64,000 bases of DNA, taken from contig JABSPM010000095.1 of assembly GCA_013215095.1 (NCBI GenBank), forward strand, positions 1 to 64,000. The letters are read 5' to 3'. Shown in pieces: positions 36,255-47,000 of this stretch. The translations under genes were made by a program, and so were the position numbers. How positions within the stretch are numbered: the stretch's first letter is position 1; each line of letters opens with the position of its first letter. The notes beneath the pieces were generated by a model. The model saw nothing but the letters and a program-made list of their open reading frames with translations, had not been told where the DNA came from and did no database searches. The stretch comes from Flavobacteriaceae bacterium. Lineage in GTDB: Bacteria; Bacteroidota; Bacteroidia; Flavobacteriales; Flavobacteriaceae.

Positions 36255-39200
36255 TTAGCTGTTAATACTATTGTCTAATTGAATGCTCCAAGTTTCGGCA
36301 TTTACAATATCATGCACCCATTGTTCGTAGCGCGCTATAATACCATCTAATTCGTCTAGATTAAAGGCGTCTTCAACTACGTCCCAATTAATTAAATACT
36401 CATCTCCTCTTCTGTATATTTGATGATCAATAACAACTTGAGGTGTCTGACTCACAGCATACACTTCTTTAACTCCTTCTGGGAAGAAATTATTCTCCAT
36501 TTCTGCAGACTCGCTACTTAATAAACTTGTAAATACTACCGGCATAATTGCTTTACCTGGATTGTTCTTATTTAATTCTCTTAAAATTTCTAATCCGTTT
36601 TTCGCTCTATGCTCAACGGCTTGCCAAATTTGATCTTGTATAGACATAACCTCGCTTAAGAACGTCACTCTATCATCTGGGAAATATGAAATTAGAGCTA
36701 CGTTAGTAAAGTCTCCCATGACTTCATTTACGTCTGGATGTAATCCTAAACGGTTAAATAATGTCATGTTTAGGGTAAGGGCTTTTCCACCACTCCATTG
36801 CGACAATAACTTTGAGAAAATTGTAGCAAATACTGCTGTTGCACTTACTTGATAGTCTTTAGATCTTTCAGTAAGCGTATGAATTGCCTCATCTGAAACG
36901 GCAAACTTATAACGCTTAAATCTAGGCTGTTCAACTTCTGCCAATGGCACTTTAAACGGTAATTGAGGTCCCTTAGGCATATTGTCAATTTTTGAAGCCC
37001 AATATTCATTAGCCTTTTGTATGAAACTTTCATGCTCTAAATGCCATTTCTTTTCGTCTCTAATATATTCTTTAACTGTATACCCTGGTTGTCTAGGAAT
37101 TTCGCCTTGGTATGCCTTAATAACCTCTCGCATTAATAAATCTGCACTCCAAGCATCTAGTATAAGTAAATCTACACTAAGGTGTAATTTAGTATGTGCT
37201 GTGTTCGCATGACTCACCTCAAAATTAAACATAGGCCATTCTCCTATTGGATATTTGTGATGCGAACGTTTTACCCTTATATCTTCTGATTTTTCATCAG
37301 AAACTTTAACATTGAAATATGGTGTGGTTGGCAATACCGCCTGAGTTCCGTCTTCATAAATTACAGTTCGCAAGGCATCATGCAACCCAATGATATGGTT
37401 AATGACTTCTTCTAACTTTGAGATATCTAGATTAGGCCATTCTAATTCACTATAATAATGAGATCCAACATTACCTAATTCAAAATTATCATCTCTACCC
37501 ATTAAAAAGGCATTCTGTATAGGTGTTAATGCAAACTTGTCAAAACGGACTTTAAATGATTTATAGGTGTTAGACTGTAAATACTGAATTAAAGATTCTT
37601 TATGTTTCTTTAGTTGTTCTAATAAGGCTTTGTCTAATGCGCCTTTTGGTGCCTTAAACTTTAACTTATCGTCTTCAACCCAAAGGTTAACTTCATTAGC
37701 TGTACATGCATCAATTAAAGCATTTAGTGCATCAGTATGGTTTTGCCAATTAAGCGCCTTACGTTCTTCTTGCATAACTGCTTTTTCAGTTTTAAAATCA
37801 ATGGCACCGGCAATTAGGGTGTGTAAATAATAATGACGATCTGATAAATCAAAATTCGATTTTACACGATCAAAATCATAACCTCCTAATTGGCAAGACC
37901 CCACATTATAATGTACCCCTTCAGATTCTAATAACTGCGTGATAAATCCACTTTCAATCATACCGAATCTAAGCGATTCTTTTTCATAAATTGGATAAAC
38001 GGCTTCCATATCTGCTATCATATGAACAGCAAAAGCTCCTTGATCTAACCAATCGTGATTAAAATTAAGTTGGGTTGGTGGTACAACGTTTTCATTAGAA
38101 ATAAGAATTAACTTTTGGTTATACTGATCGAAGTAGTAATACCCTTCATTAACGTTTTCTACCTTATCTTTAAATACCGTTAAATAAATTTGTACGGGAT
38201 ATATACCACCAGAAGAAGCATAATTAAATCTGTAATTCTGATCCATGGCTTGCGCAGCACACAGATTTAAGTACCCTGTAAACTCATCAAAAGAAACTGT
38301 TTTATCTAAAAATTGACGATAACTCTTTCTCCAATTGCTATAAATATCAGGGTTGTTAGGTGTACCTAATGAAATTTCAGTGTTTGTCTTTAAATCTTGT
38401 CGTCTAGCAACTCTACTTTTCTTGTAAGCCTGTCTGTCCTCAAAGTTTTCTATGAACTTAAGGCTATTCATATAGGTCATTTGATCTTCTGAGAATAGTA
38501 AGAATTGTGGTTCAATTACTCTTTCATTTCCAGAAACAGCATTCGCTGCACTATTTTCATAGTTATCAAAGGTAATATCTTTGTCTTGGTAATACTCTAT
38601 TAATTCTTCAACAGATCCAAATCGTACCATATCACCCACCGTTGGACGGTCAAGGAAGTTGGTTTCTAATTGATTCGCTAAACGAATAATATCCATAGAA
38701 GAAACTCCCAGCTCACTAAATTGGTCTTGTTCTGTTAATTCTGGTAATTCAAATACTTCTCTAACCAAAGCTAACACAGGGTGTACCATACCGCTACCTC
38801 CTTGTGAAAATTTTTGCTTCGTTTTAGCATTAGCAGCGCCAACTGATTGTTGGTCTTTAGCAAGCTTTGTTAATTCTTTACGATCTACTTTACCATTATT
38901 CGTTATAGGATAACTGTCTAAAGCAGTAATCGTATCTGGAATAAAATAAGGTGGTAAATGGTTCGCTAATTCTCCTTTTAAATCTGCTTCAGAGAAACTA
39001 GAGACATCGGTTTTCACAAAAGCCACTAACTTTTTATTCGAAGATTTTTCTCCAATTGGTAAGATCACGGGATCTAATTCTGGATTGCATTTTTGGAATG
39101 CCATCTGAATTTCACCAATTTCTATTCGGTAACCATTAATCTTTAATTGATCATCTTGTCGACCTAAAAATTCAATGACTCCATCTTCAATATACCTACC

Positions 39201-42083
39201 ATAATCTCCCGTATCATAAAGTCTTATGTTTAATACCGGGTGATGATAAAAGGCTTTTTTGGTTAAGCTTTCACTTCCCCAATACTTTTGAGCCAATCCT
39301 TTACCTGCTATGTGTAATTTTCCTTTTACAAAGGTTGGACATGGTCTTCCGAAATCATCTAAAATATAAAACTGTTGATTTGCTAGAGGGTACCCATATG
39401 GTACTGAACTCCAATCGGACTTAATTTCTTTAACTTCATAATAATTAGACCAAATAGAAGCCTCTGTAGCACCACCCATACTCACTAAATTAGCAGCTGG
39501 CATTACGTTTTTCATTCTATCATGGGTCGATAATGGAATCCAATCTCCTGATAAAAAGACTTTGTTAATGCTAATAGAATTGGTATCGTTAGCTAAAGAA
39601 TCTAGAAGAATATTAAATAAGGCAGGAACAGAATTCCACAATGTAATATTATGTTGCGCAATTAATGATTTCCATGCCATAGGATCGATTCGTTGTTCCT
39701 CGGTTGGAACAACCAATTTTCCTCCTAGAGCCAATACTCCAAATATGTCGTATACAGATAAATCAAAACTATAGGCCGATACTCCAAATGCAGTATCATT
39801 TTCTGTTACATTAAAGCGTCTGTTAACATCTAAGATAGTGTTTACTGCCGCTTCATGAGTAATCACTACTCCTTTTGGCTTACCCGTAGAACCTGATGTA
39901 AATATAACGTATGCAACATCATCTATAGCTATAGATGACGGTGTGAAATTAGTCTTATCCCAAGTGATATCTGCATGCTTAATGTGCGTAATATTACCAG
40001 TAGCTACATCATTAACTTCAAAATCTACATCAGCAATAAATGCCTGTGCTCCAGCTTGCTCTATAATATCTACAGTCCTTGATTTCGGATTGTTATGAGA
40101 CATAGGCACATAGGCAGCACCATATTGTACAATACCAAGAATTACAGCTATTGATTCAAAAGATTTCTCCATTTGAACCACAACTCTAGCGCCTTTTTCT
40201 ATTTTGTTGTGCGCTAAAAGGTTTGCTATATGATTGGCTTTATGAAGCAATTCATCATAGGTATAACGCTTATCTTGAAAAACAATAGCCTCTTTATTAG
40301 GATTTTGTTTTGCATAGTTTATAATCTGCTCATGTAAGAGATAATCAGGATATGCATATTCTGACGCATTTACAGCATTATGTTCATTCTGTTGATACTC
40401 TGGTCTAAGATCTTGTAATTTTGTTTCCCAGAACGTAATATCTTGAGTAGCACGGTCTATTAAATTAATGTATGTATCAAACATTGCACTTATAAGACCT
40501 TCTGGGAATATAGTATTTAAAACATCCCAAGCGATAAGTGTTTCACCGTTTTTAGTCATTACTTGAGCATCTAACCAAACTTGCGGTGTTTGTGATGACG
40601 AATATCCTATTTTACCGAAAACATTCTGTTCTCCAAAATCTGAATTGTCTTTATTTAATCCTAAAGCACTGGTAAATACTACAGGATAAAATACATTCGC
40701 GTTAGGATTCGCTTTATTTATTTCTTTCACAACTTCAATGGCAGAATAACTTTTGTGTTGCAAATCTTCTTGCATTTGCCATTGCACTTGCTGTGCATTT
40801 TCCTCAATACTTTCGCTTAAACAATTCACATTTAAAAGTGAAAGGTGCGTAAAGTCTCCAATAACTTTATCAATATCTGGGTGTACAGGATCTCTATCGA
40901 ATACGGTTAACATTAAACCGAAATTTTGTCCAGATCCCCAAGCACTAAGTACTTCAGAAAAAATACTAATTAATGCAGCTGTAGGTGTTAATTTTTTCTG
41001 AGCAGCGAACTGACTAAATTTATCCCACTGAGCTTTATTAAATGTTTTTTCAAAGTGAGCAAAGTCATTGGCTTTATGACCAAACTCCGAAACTTGATTT
41101 TTTACCGGTAATTTTGGAGGTGCTGGTAAGGTGTCTATACGATCTAACCAATATTTCTTATCGGTTTCGTAGAAATGCGACTTTTCTTTAAGCTCTAAAT
41201 AGTTTAAGTAATCTTTAAAAGACGCCTTAATTTCTGGTAACGCATCACTTGAATTACCAGACTCATGTTGTGTATACAAAATGGTTAAATCTCTCCAAAA
41301 TAAACGCAGACTTAATGCATCACTAGCAATAAAATCCATTCCAAAATGAATTCTCCATGCATTGTTTTTCATTTCGCTTACGCGCAAATCGAATAGTGGC
41401 CGCTCTAACGGAATAATTTGCGTAGACATACGCTCACGTAACTCTGCTAAATGCTGATCTAAATCTTCTTCCTTTTCTAGCTTATACACTGGAATATCGA
41501 ATGACATTTCTGGAAGAATTTTTTGAGTCCCGTCGTTATATACTCTAACACGTAGCATTTCATGACGTTTTATTAAGTCATTTAATGCTCGTTGTAAAAC
41601 ACTTAAATCTAAGTCTTTAGCATCCATCTCAAAATACCCATAGCAGCTTATTCCACCCCATGGTATTTCGGTATTTCTTCCCACTACATATGCGTTCTGA
41701 ATACCATTTAACTTAAACAATTCATAACGATTTTCTTCATCATTATTAAATAGTTTAATTAATTCTTGTTTTGCAGAAGAAGAACTATCTGATGTTTCAT
41801 TTACTTTATTATAAATGAACTCTGCCCAACTTTCTAAGGTAGGTTCTCTAAGAAAGTCGTTGCTTTGCACTTCTATTTCTAATTCTTTTTCCCAACGGTC
41901 AATTAATCCCGTCATAGAAATAGAATCTAATCCTAGTGTAAAAAGGTTTTCATCATCCTCGAGTTCGTCTAAGTCCTCTTCGTCAAACCCTAATTCTTCC
42001 ATAAGATTCATCTTAAGGTAATCAAATGCCCCTGATACACTATTTAGATTAATTTTTTGTACTTCAGTTTCTATAGTTCCCAT
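36255..42083 (-). CDS. NRPS, first module: CP-Cy-A(Cys)-PCP-oxidase-docking-Cy
   Basis: 1942 residues. A carrier domain (~20-95, phosphopantetheine Ser54 in GLDSISM) sits where HMWP2 has its aryl carrier. Cy1 (~120-540) has D250-FIAS-D255. The A domain (~590-1085, FTSGSTGKPKG) has pocket residues D-L-Y-N-L-S-M-I-W, cysteine-like. A PCP (~1120-1190, ELGVSSMDII) is followed by a SagB/McbC-type FMN oxidase domain (~1215-1500, NYASSGGIYPVQIY), expected to turn thiazoline into thiazole. A TubC-like docking domain (~1515-1570, LKFKAPKG) is buried inside the chain, and Cy2 (~1580-1940, DLLILD) ends the protein. The first carrier should receive the chain made by the preceding KS. Confidence 0.92.
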   Translation of the reverse strand: MGTIETEVQKINLNSVSGAFDYLKMNLMEELGFDEEDLDELEDDENLFTLGLDSISMTGLIDRWEKELEIEVQSNDFLREPTLESWAEFIYNKVNETSDSSSSAKQELIKLFNNDEENRYELFKLNGIQNAYVVGRNTEIPWGGISCYGYFEMDAKDLDLSVLQRALNDLIKRHEMLRVRVYNDGTQKILPEMSFDIPVYKLEKEEDLDQHLAELRERMSTQIIPLERPLFDLRVSEMKNNAWRIHFGMDFIASDALSLRLFWRDLTILYTQHESGNSSDALPEIKASFKDYLNYLELKEKSHFYETDKKYWLDRIDTLPAPPKLPVKNQVSEFGHKANDFAHFEKTFNKAQWDKFSQFAAQKKLTPTAALISIFSEVLSAWGSGQNFGLMLTVFDRDPVHPDIDKVIGDFTHLSLLNVNCLSESIEENAQQVQWQMQEDLQHKSYSAIEVVKEINKANPNANVFYPVVFTSALGLNKDNSDFGEQNVFGKIGYSSSQTPQVWLDAQVMTKNGETLIAWDVLNTIFPEGLISAMFDTYINLIDRATQDITFWETKLQDLRPEYQQNEHNAVNASEYAYPDYLLHEQIINYAKQNPNKEAIVFQDKRYTYDELLHKANHIANLLAHNKIEKGARVVVQMEKSFESIAVILGIVQYGAAYVPMSHNNPKSRTVDIIEQAGAQAFIADVDFEVNDVATGNITHIKHADITWDKTNFTPSSIAIDDVAYVIFTSGSTGKPKGVVITHEAAVNTILDVNRRFNVTENDTAFGVSAYSFDLSVYDIFGVLALGGKLVVPTEEQRIDPMAWKSLIAQHNITLWNSVPALFNILLDSLANDTNSISINKVFLSGDWIPLSTHDRMKNVMPAANLVSMGGATEASIWSNYYEVKEIKSDWSSVPYGYPLANQQFYILDDFGRPCPTFVKGKLHIAGKGLAQKYWGSESLTKKAFYHHPVLNIRLYDTGDYGRYIEDGVIEFLGRQDDQLKINGYRIEIGEIQMAFQKCNPELDPVILPIGEKSSNKKLVAFVKTDVSSFSEADLKGELANHLPPYFIPDTITALDSYPITNNGKVDRKELTKLAKDQQSVGAANAKTKQKFSQGGSGMVHPVLALVREVFELPELTEQDQFSELGVSSMDIIRLANQLETNFLDRPTVGDMVRFGSVEELIEYYQDKDITFDNYENSAANAVSGNERVIEPQFLLFSEDQMTYMNSLKFIENFEDRQAYKKSRVARRQDLKTNTEISLGTPNNPDIYSNWRKSYRQFLDKTVSFDEFTGYLNLCAAQAMDQNYRFNYASSGGIYPVQIYLTVFKDKVENVNEGYYYFDQYNQKLILISNENVVPPTQLNFNHDWLDQGAFAVHMIADMEAVYPIYEKESLRFGMIESGFITQLLESEGVHYNVGSCQLGGYDFDRVKSNFDLSDRHYYLHTLIAGAIDFKTEKAVMQEERKALNWQNHTDALNALIDACTANEVNLWVEDDKLKFKAPKGALDKALLEQLKKHKESLIQYLQSNTYKSFKVRFDKFALTPIQNAFLMGRDDNFELGNVGSHYYSELEWPNLDISKLEEVINHIIGLHDALRTVIYEDGTQAVLPTTPYFNVKVSDEKSEDIRVKRSHHKYPIGEWPMFNFEVSHANTAHTKLHLSVDLLILDAWSADLLMREVIKAYQGEIPRQPGYTVKEYIRDEKKWHLEHESFIQKANEYWASKIDNMPKGPQLPFKVPLAEVEQPRFKRYKFAVSDEAIHTLTERSKDYQVSATAVFATIFSKLLSQWSGGKALTLNMTLFNRLGLHPDVNEVMGDFTNVALISYFPDDRVTFLSEVMSIQDQIWQAVEHRAKNGLEILRELNKNNPGKAIMPVVFTSLLSSESAEMENNFFPEGVKEVYAVSQTPQVVIDHQIYRRGDEYLINWDVVEDAFNLDELDGIIARYEQWVHDIVNAETWSIQLDNSINS

Positions 42084-42120
42084 TACTTATCTCTAATTTT
42101 TAATACAAATGCTGTTAACT

Positions 42121-44010
42121 TTAGTTTAATTTTAAAGCGAATACTTTTTCCTTAAATTGATAATTAGGAACATTAATTTTTGTTAATCCGCTTGCTTTAT
42201 AATACAATTTCCAGTCTATTTTACTTCCCTTCACCCAATTGGCAAAAACCTTCTCCTCCAGTTCGGGAGCTTCATTGATCTGGTTATATGTGATTTTAGC
42301 TATGTTTTGATTGATAGGAAGCTCTGTTTTATTGGTCCAAACGTTAGAAATACTATCTTCCAAAGCTTTTTCGTTTAGCAAAGATTCTAGTGCTTCAATA
42401 ATATCTTGTTTCGTACTAGCCCAAATAACTCTACGCTCTTTAAAATCTGCTTTAGATATATTTTGACTATACGACAAGGCTTCCATATTTACTTGGCCTT
42501 CCTTCTTTAAGAAGTCAAGGAATATCTGTAACTGATCATTAACACAAGCTTGATTTCTTGCACTAAATCTGAATGGCCATTTTTGAGAAGCCTTTTTTTG
42601 ACATTTTGGTGTATCACTAGACTTAGTATACTCTTCTAAAACAATGTGTGCATTGGTTCCGCTTAAACCGAACGAACTAATTCCTGCTATTTTAGGATTT
42701 TCTGCTTTTGCCCATTCTTTAGTTTGTTCTGGAATCTCTATGCATGAATCTGACCAATTAATATGAGACGATGGCTTATTAAAATGCAGGTTACCTGGTA
42801 TTTTTTTATGTTCTAAGGCCAACACGGTTTTTATGAAACCAGCCACACCTGCTGCTGCTTCTAAGTGACCTAAATTAGATTTTACAGTTCCAACATAAAC
42901 CGGAGTTTGACGCTCTTTTGGTAATAAATGAATAATAGAATTCATTTCTATAGGATCACCTATTTCAGTACCCGTACCATGTGCTTCAATATAATCTGGT
43001 CCAGTAGCACTAATTCCCGCTTTTTGCCATACTTGTTTTAGTAACGCTTCTTGAGAGGGTCCGTGAGGTACCGTTGGTCCTGATGCTAAACCACTTTGGT
43101 TTACTCCTGAAGCCTTAATTACAGCATGTATATGATCGCCATCTCTTTCGGCATCTGATAGTTTTTTTAACACAACTACTCCACTACCTTCACCACGAAC
43201 CGTTCCGTTTGCACTTGCATCAAAGGATTTACTTCTACATTCTGGTGATAAAATATTTAACGCTGAGAATAATGCGGTAGACTCTTGCGTTAATAAGATA
43301 TTAACACCACCGGCAAGCGCCATATTACAATCACCCATCCATAAACCTTTACACGCCTGATCTATACTTACTAAAGAAGATGAACAAGCCGTATCGGTAG
43401 TTATACCCGGACCTTGGAAACCGAAGAAATAATTTACCCTTCCCGACATAAATGAAAATCCGTTTCCAGAAACATCATAAGGGTCTAGTTTAGCGGTTTT
43501 ATTTCTTTCGTTGGTTAATTGCTGCATATATTCCATCAGCATAACCCCTGCATATACCCCCGTCTTACTTCCGCGTAACGAATCTGGTGCGTATCCGGCA
43601 TTTTCTAATGCTTCCCAACATACTTTCAAGAATAGGCGTTGTTGCGGATCGGTACGTTCAACCTCGCGTGGTGTAAATCGAAATACCCTATGATCAAATC
43701 CTTCTATGTCTTCTTTTAAATAGCCTGCTTCTTTTAAAAAGTCGCTACCTTTCCAAGCCTCATGTAAACTTGGATTCACCCTTTTTTCTGGTAATGGACC
43801 AATTAAATCTTCTTGATCTTTAAGACTTTTCCAAAATTTTTCTGGTGAACTAGCTCCTTTTGGAAACCTACACGCCATGCCTACTACAGCTATGGGCTCA
43901 AAAGATTCTTTTGTATTTTGATTTAATTCTTGCTTTAATCTTCTAATTTCTTCTAAGGCTTTTCTTAGAATATCTGAACGGTCTAAATTATTATTTTCCA
44001 TTTTATTCAA
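42121..44010 (-). CDS. PKS ketosynthase without acyltransferase or carrier
   Basis: 629 residues. An N-terminal coiled-coil docking helix (residues ~8-32) precedes a type I ketosynthase with TACSSSL (active Cys), EAHGTGT and SNLGHLEAAAG (both His). After ~470 only the KS-flanking linker and a VPNYQF-type post-AT linker remain; there is no AT motif, no ketoreductase and no ACP. It must take malonyl from a carrier loaded in trans and pass its beta-keto product to the carrier at the start of the next NRPS protein. No beta-processing domain follows, so the keto group probably stays. Confidence 0.9.
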   Translation of the reverse strand: MNKMENNNLDRSDILRKALEEIRRLKQELNQNTKESFEPIAVVGMACRFPKGASSPEKFWKSLKDQEDLIGPLPEKRVNPSLHEAWKGSDFLKEAGYLKEDIEGFDHRVFRFTPREVERTDPQQRLFLKVCWEALENAGYAPDSLRGSKTGVYAGVMLMEYMQQLTNERNKTAKLDPYDVSGNGFSFMSGRVNYFFGFQGPGITTDTACSSSLVSIDQACKGLWMGDCNMALAGGVNILLTQESTALFSALNILSPECRSKSFDASANGTVRGEGSGVVVLKKLSDAERDGDHIHAVIKASGVNQSGLASGPTVPHGPSQEALLKQVWQKAGISATGPDYIEAHGTGTEIGDPIEMNSIIHLLPKERQTPVYVGTVKSNLGHLEAAAGVAGFIKTVLALEHKKIPGNLHFNKPSSHINWSDSCIEIPEQTKEWAKAENPKIAGISSFGLSGTNAHIVLEEYTKSSDTPKCQKKASQKWPFRFSARNQACVNDQLQIFLDFLKKEGQVNMEALSYSQNISKADFKERRVIWASTKQDIIEALESLLNEKALEDSISNVWTNKTELPINQNIAKITYNQINEAPELEEKVFANWVKGSKIDWKLYYKASGLTKINVPNYQFKEKVFALKLN

Positions 44011-44019
44011 TAATTCTGC

Positions 44020-47000
44020 TTAAAGCAATTCTGCATTTAAAAGTTCTAGAAGATCTTCTTCACTTTCTCCCATGTTATCTTTATCCTGATCATCAGCTTC
44101 TGGCTGTATTAATTCTTCAAGGTGTTGGCTTAATAGCTCAACGGTATTGAAGTCGTAAATAAGACTCACTGATAATTTAACCCCTAACATTTCTTCTAAA
44201 TCTGTTCTAATGCCTAAGGAGTGTACCGAATCTAATCCTAATTCAAATAATGGAATTGTAGGATCAACATCAAGCACATCTATATCTAATTCTTCGGCTA
44301 CCATTTCTTGTAAAATTTCATGTAATGGTCGGTCTAGTTTAACCGTACCATTAGATTTTGTAGTTGCCTGATCTTCTGAAATATTAGATACACCTGATAA
44401 GAAATCATTATGATTTAATAGCTCGTATAACGGCTTAAATCGGTTCCAGTCAATGTTCATGATACTCGGAGTAGTCTCATTCGACTTACTTACTAAATCT
44501 AAAGCGACACGAACAGCATCATGCATAGGGACATCTAAAACTCCAGATGATTCTAATTCTTCTGCTTCACTATCTTTCATTAAACCTTTTTCTGTAAATC
44601 GTCCAAACCTAACTGAACAGGTTCGTTCGCCTTTCAGGTTTCTATTTACAGCTAAACCATCTAATAATAAGTTAGCGCTAGAATATCCAACAACTCCATC
44701 ACCAGACCATAAAGAGGCAATTGATGATGTATATAAGGTATAACCAACATTAAAGTCTTTGAATTGCTTTTCTAATTGAATAGCACCTTCGTATTTTGTA
44801 TTCCACTCATACTCTAACTCATTAGTATTTAAATCAACAATCCTTTTTCTACTAATACTTCCTGCTGCATGAATAATATTGATTTCATTTACTCCACTGT
44901 CTTTTATCTGCTTCGCTATTCTTGAAATATCTTCACTAGAACTTACATTTCCGCTAACTGCTGAAATTGAAATCCCCTGAGATTTACACGATGTAACATA
45001 GGCTCTAAAATCGGCTTGTACTTGAGTTAGCTTTATATTCTTAACTTCAGTTTCATCTGCTTGAAGCCATCTGGTGTTTCGAGACATTAAATAAATATCT
45101 TTACATCCTTGCTTCACCAGTTCTTCTGTGAACACACGCCCCATTTGTCCTAGTCCACCACTAATAAGTATCGGATTCGTCCAATTGGCTTCTGTTGTAA
45201 TTTCAGTGGTATTTGAGTCTTTTTGTTTTTGAAGAATTGGTGTATAAACATTAGCATCTCTAACTGCTAATTGATCATGATTACTCAGTTTATTTTGGAT
45301 ACTAGGCTCCAATAATTGTGCAATCGCATCAACCGCATGAATATCGATAACACCTTTCCACATTTGCTTCGCTTCTATAGGCATGGTTCTAGCTAGTCCT
45401 AATAGCGCTACGTGGAACGTATTCACATCTTCATTTGTTGCTATAGCAACTGCTTTACTAGTACATAACCTAATACTTGCATGCTTAGGTAGTTTTTGTA
45501 ATAATCCTTTAAAATTAATCAGTACGCCTGAAAGTTGTTTTATATCTGCCACTGGCGGAGCGAAACACAACAAGTCGTGTGACTGATCTTCTAATTGTTT
45601 GGTGAAGCTTGATAAGGTTTCAAACTTAATATGATCGTTTGATGCCTGAGTTCCCTCTTGATCTATAACAAAAAATTCTGGTATATTTTGAGTGGCGTTA
45701 GTTATAGCAAATGCATCTTGAGCTTGTTTCGCATCAAAAAAGATCCATTTATGATTTGATAAATTTGAATTTACAGTACTGTTAGAATCATTACTGCCAA
45801 GTTCATTTACATTTACCCACGCTTCATTATAAACAGGTCCTATTTCACTTTCTGATTCTAAAAACTGACTCATAATTTTTCGAATCTCCATAGACTTCAC
45901 TTCTAAAAGCGGTTGTCCTTCTGCATTTGAAAATAAAAATTGTCCAGTCATGGCATTAGCCCCTGTTTCCAATAAATTTCCTTGTGCATGGATGGCACCG
46001 TGTAATGGCTTGTATATTGTAATTTCTTCGTATCTAGATGGTACGAATGGTTCCTTTACATCTTTAAATACTTGAGCGGAGAATAAGGCATGCATACACG
46101 AGTCTAATAACTCTGGTGAAGCTTGCAAGGTATCTTTAGATGGATCTTGGCCAACAATTGCGGCCATTTTAGATGCATTAGACGATAATTCCTTTATTAA
46201 ACGGAAGTCTGGTCCATATTCTACACCCCAATTCTTTAAATAGCTATAGAATTCATTGATATCTACAGCATTGAACTGCTCACTTTCTTTATCGAATAAT
46301 GTCGTAACTTCAGGTACATTGTCTTCTGAAAGAATTTCGAAATCACCTTTTATATGTAATATCCAATCTTCTTTCTCGGCCTTACTTACAATTTCCCAAG
46401 ATCCGGTATTTATTGAAGTATCTGCATTAAACGAATGATATTTTAGCTCTAACTGAACATTTCTTTCATCTTGCAGCGATTTAAAACTCATAGGCTGGAA
46501 AATTTGCACATTTTTGAGTCTCATAGGATGACTAGTATGCAAATGAAATAGTCCCTCACAGGTCATTGAAATATAACCTGACCCTGGAAATATATAAGCT
46601 CCATTAACCGTATGATCTTTAATACAACCCTCATGCTCTGGAGTAAATACAGATTTAAAGCGTTTTATATTCTGATCTTCAGTATCTAGTTGCTGATGTA
46701 AAATTGATGCTATCTTGTTATTTTGATCAATTACACTATCATTACCCGATACTTTCGGATTTTTTCTACTGTTAATTTTATACGATTCTGAAATGTAAGG
46801 CTTAATCGTTAATGGTGTTGGCGGTAATGGTATCTTATTTAAGGTATTAGTACCAAAATGCACTGCCCAATTAATTGCTACACCTTTTGCGTATGCATAT
46901 AGGAAGAAATTAAATAATTCTTCTACATTTTTAGTTCTTAACATGGAAACATTTACTGTATCTTTAAAAACATTAACGCTTATATTACTGTTTGAGTTAT

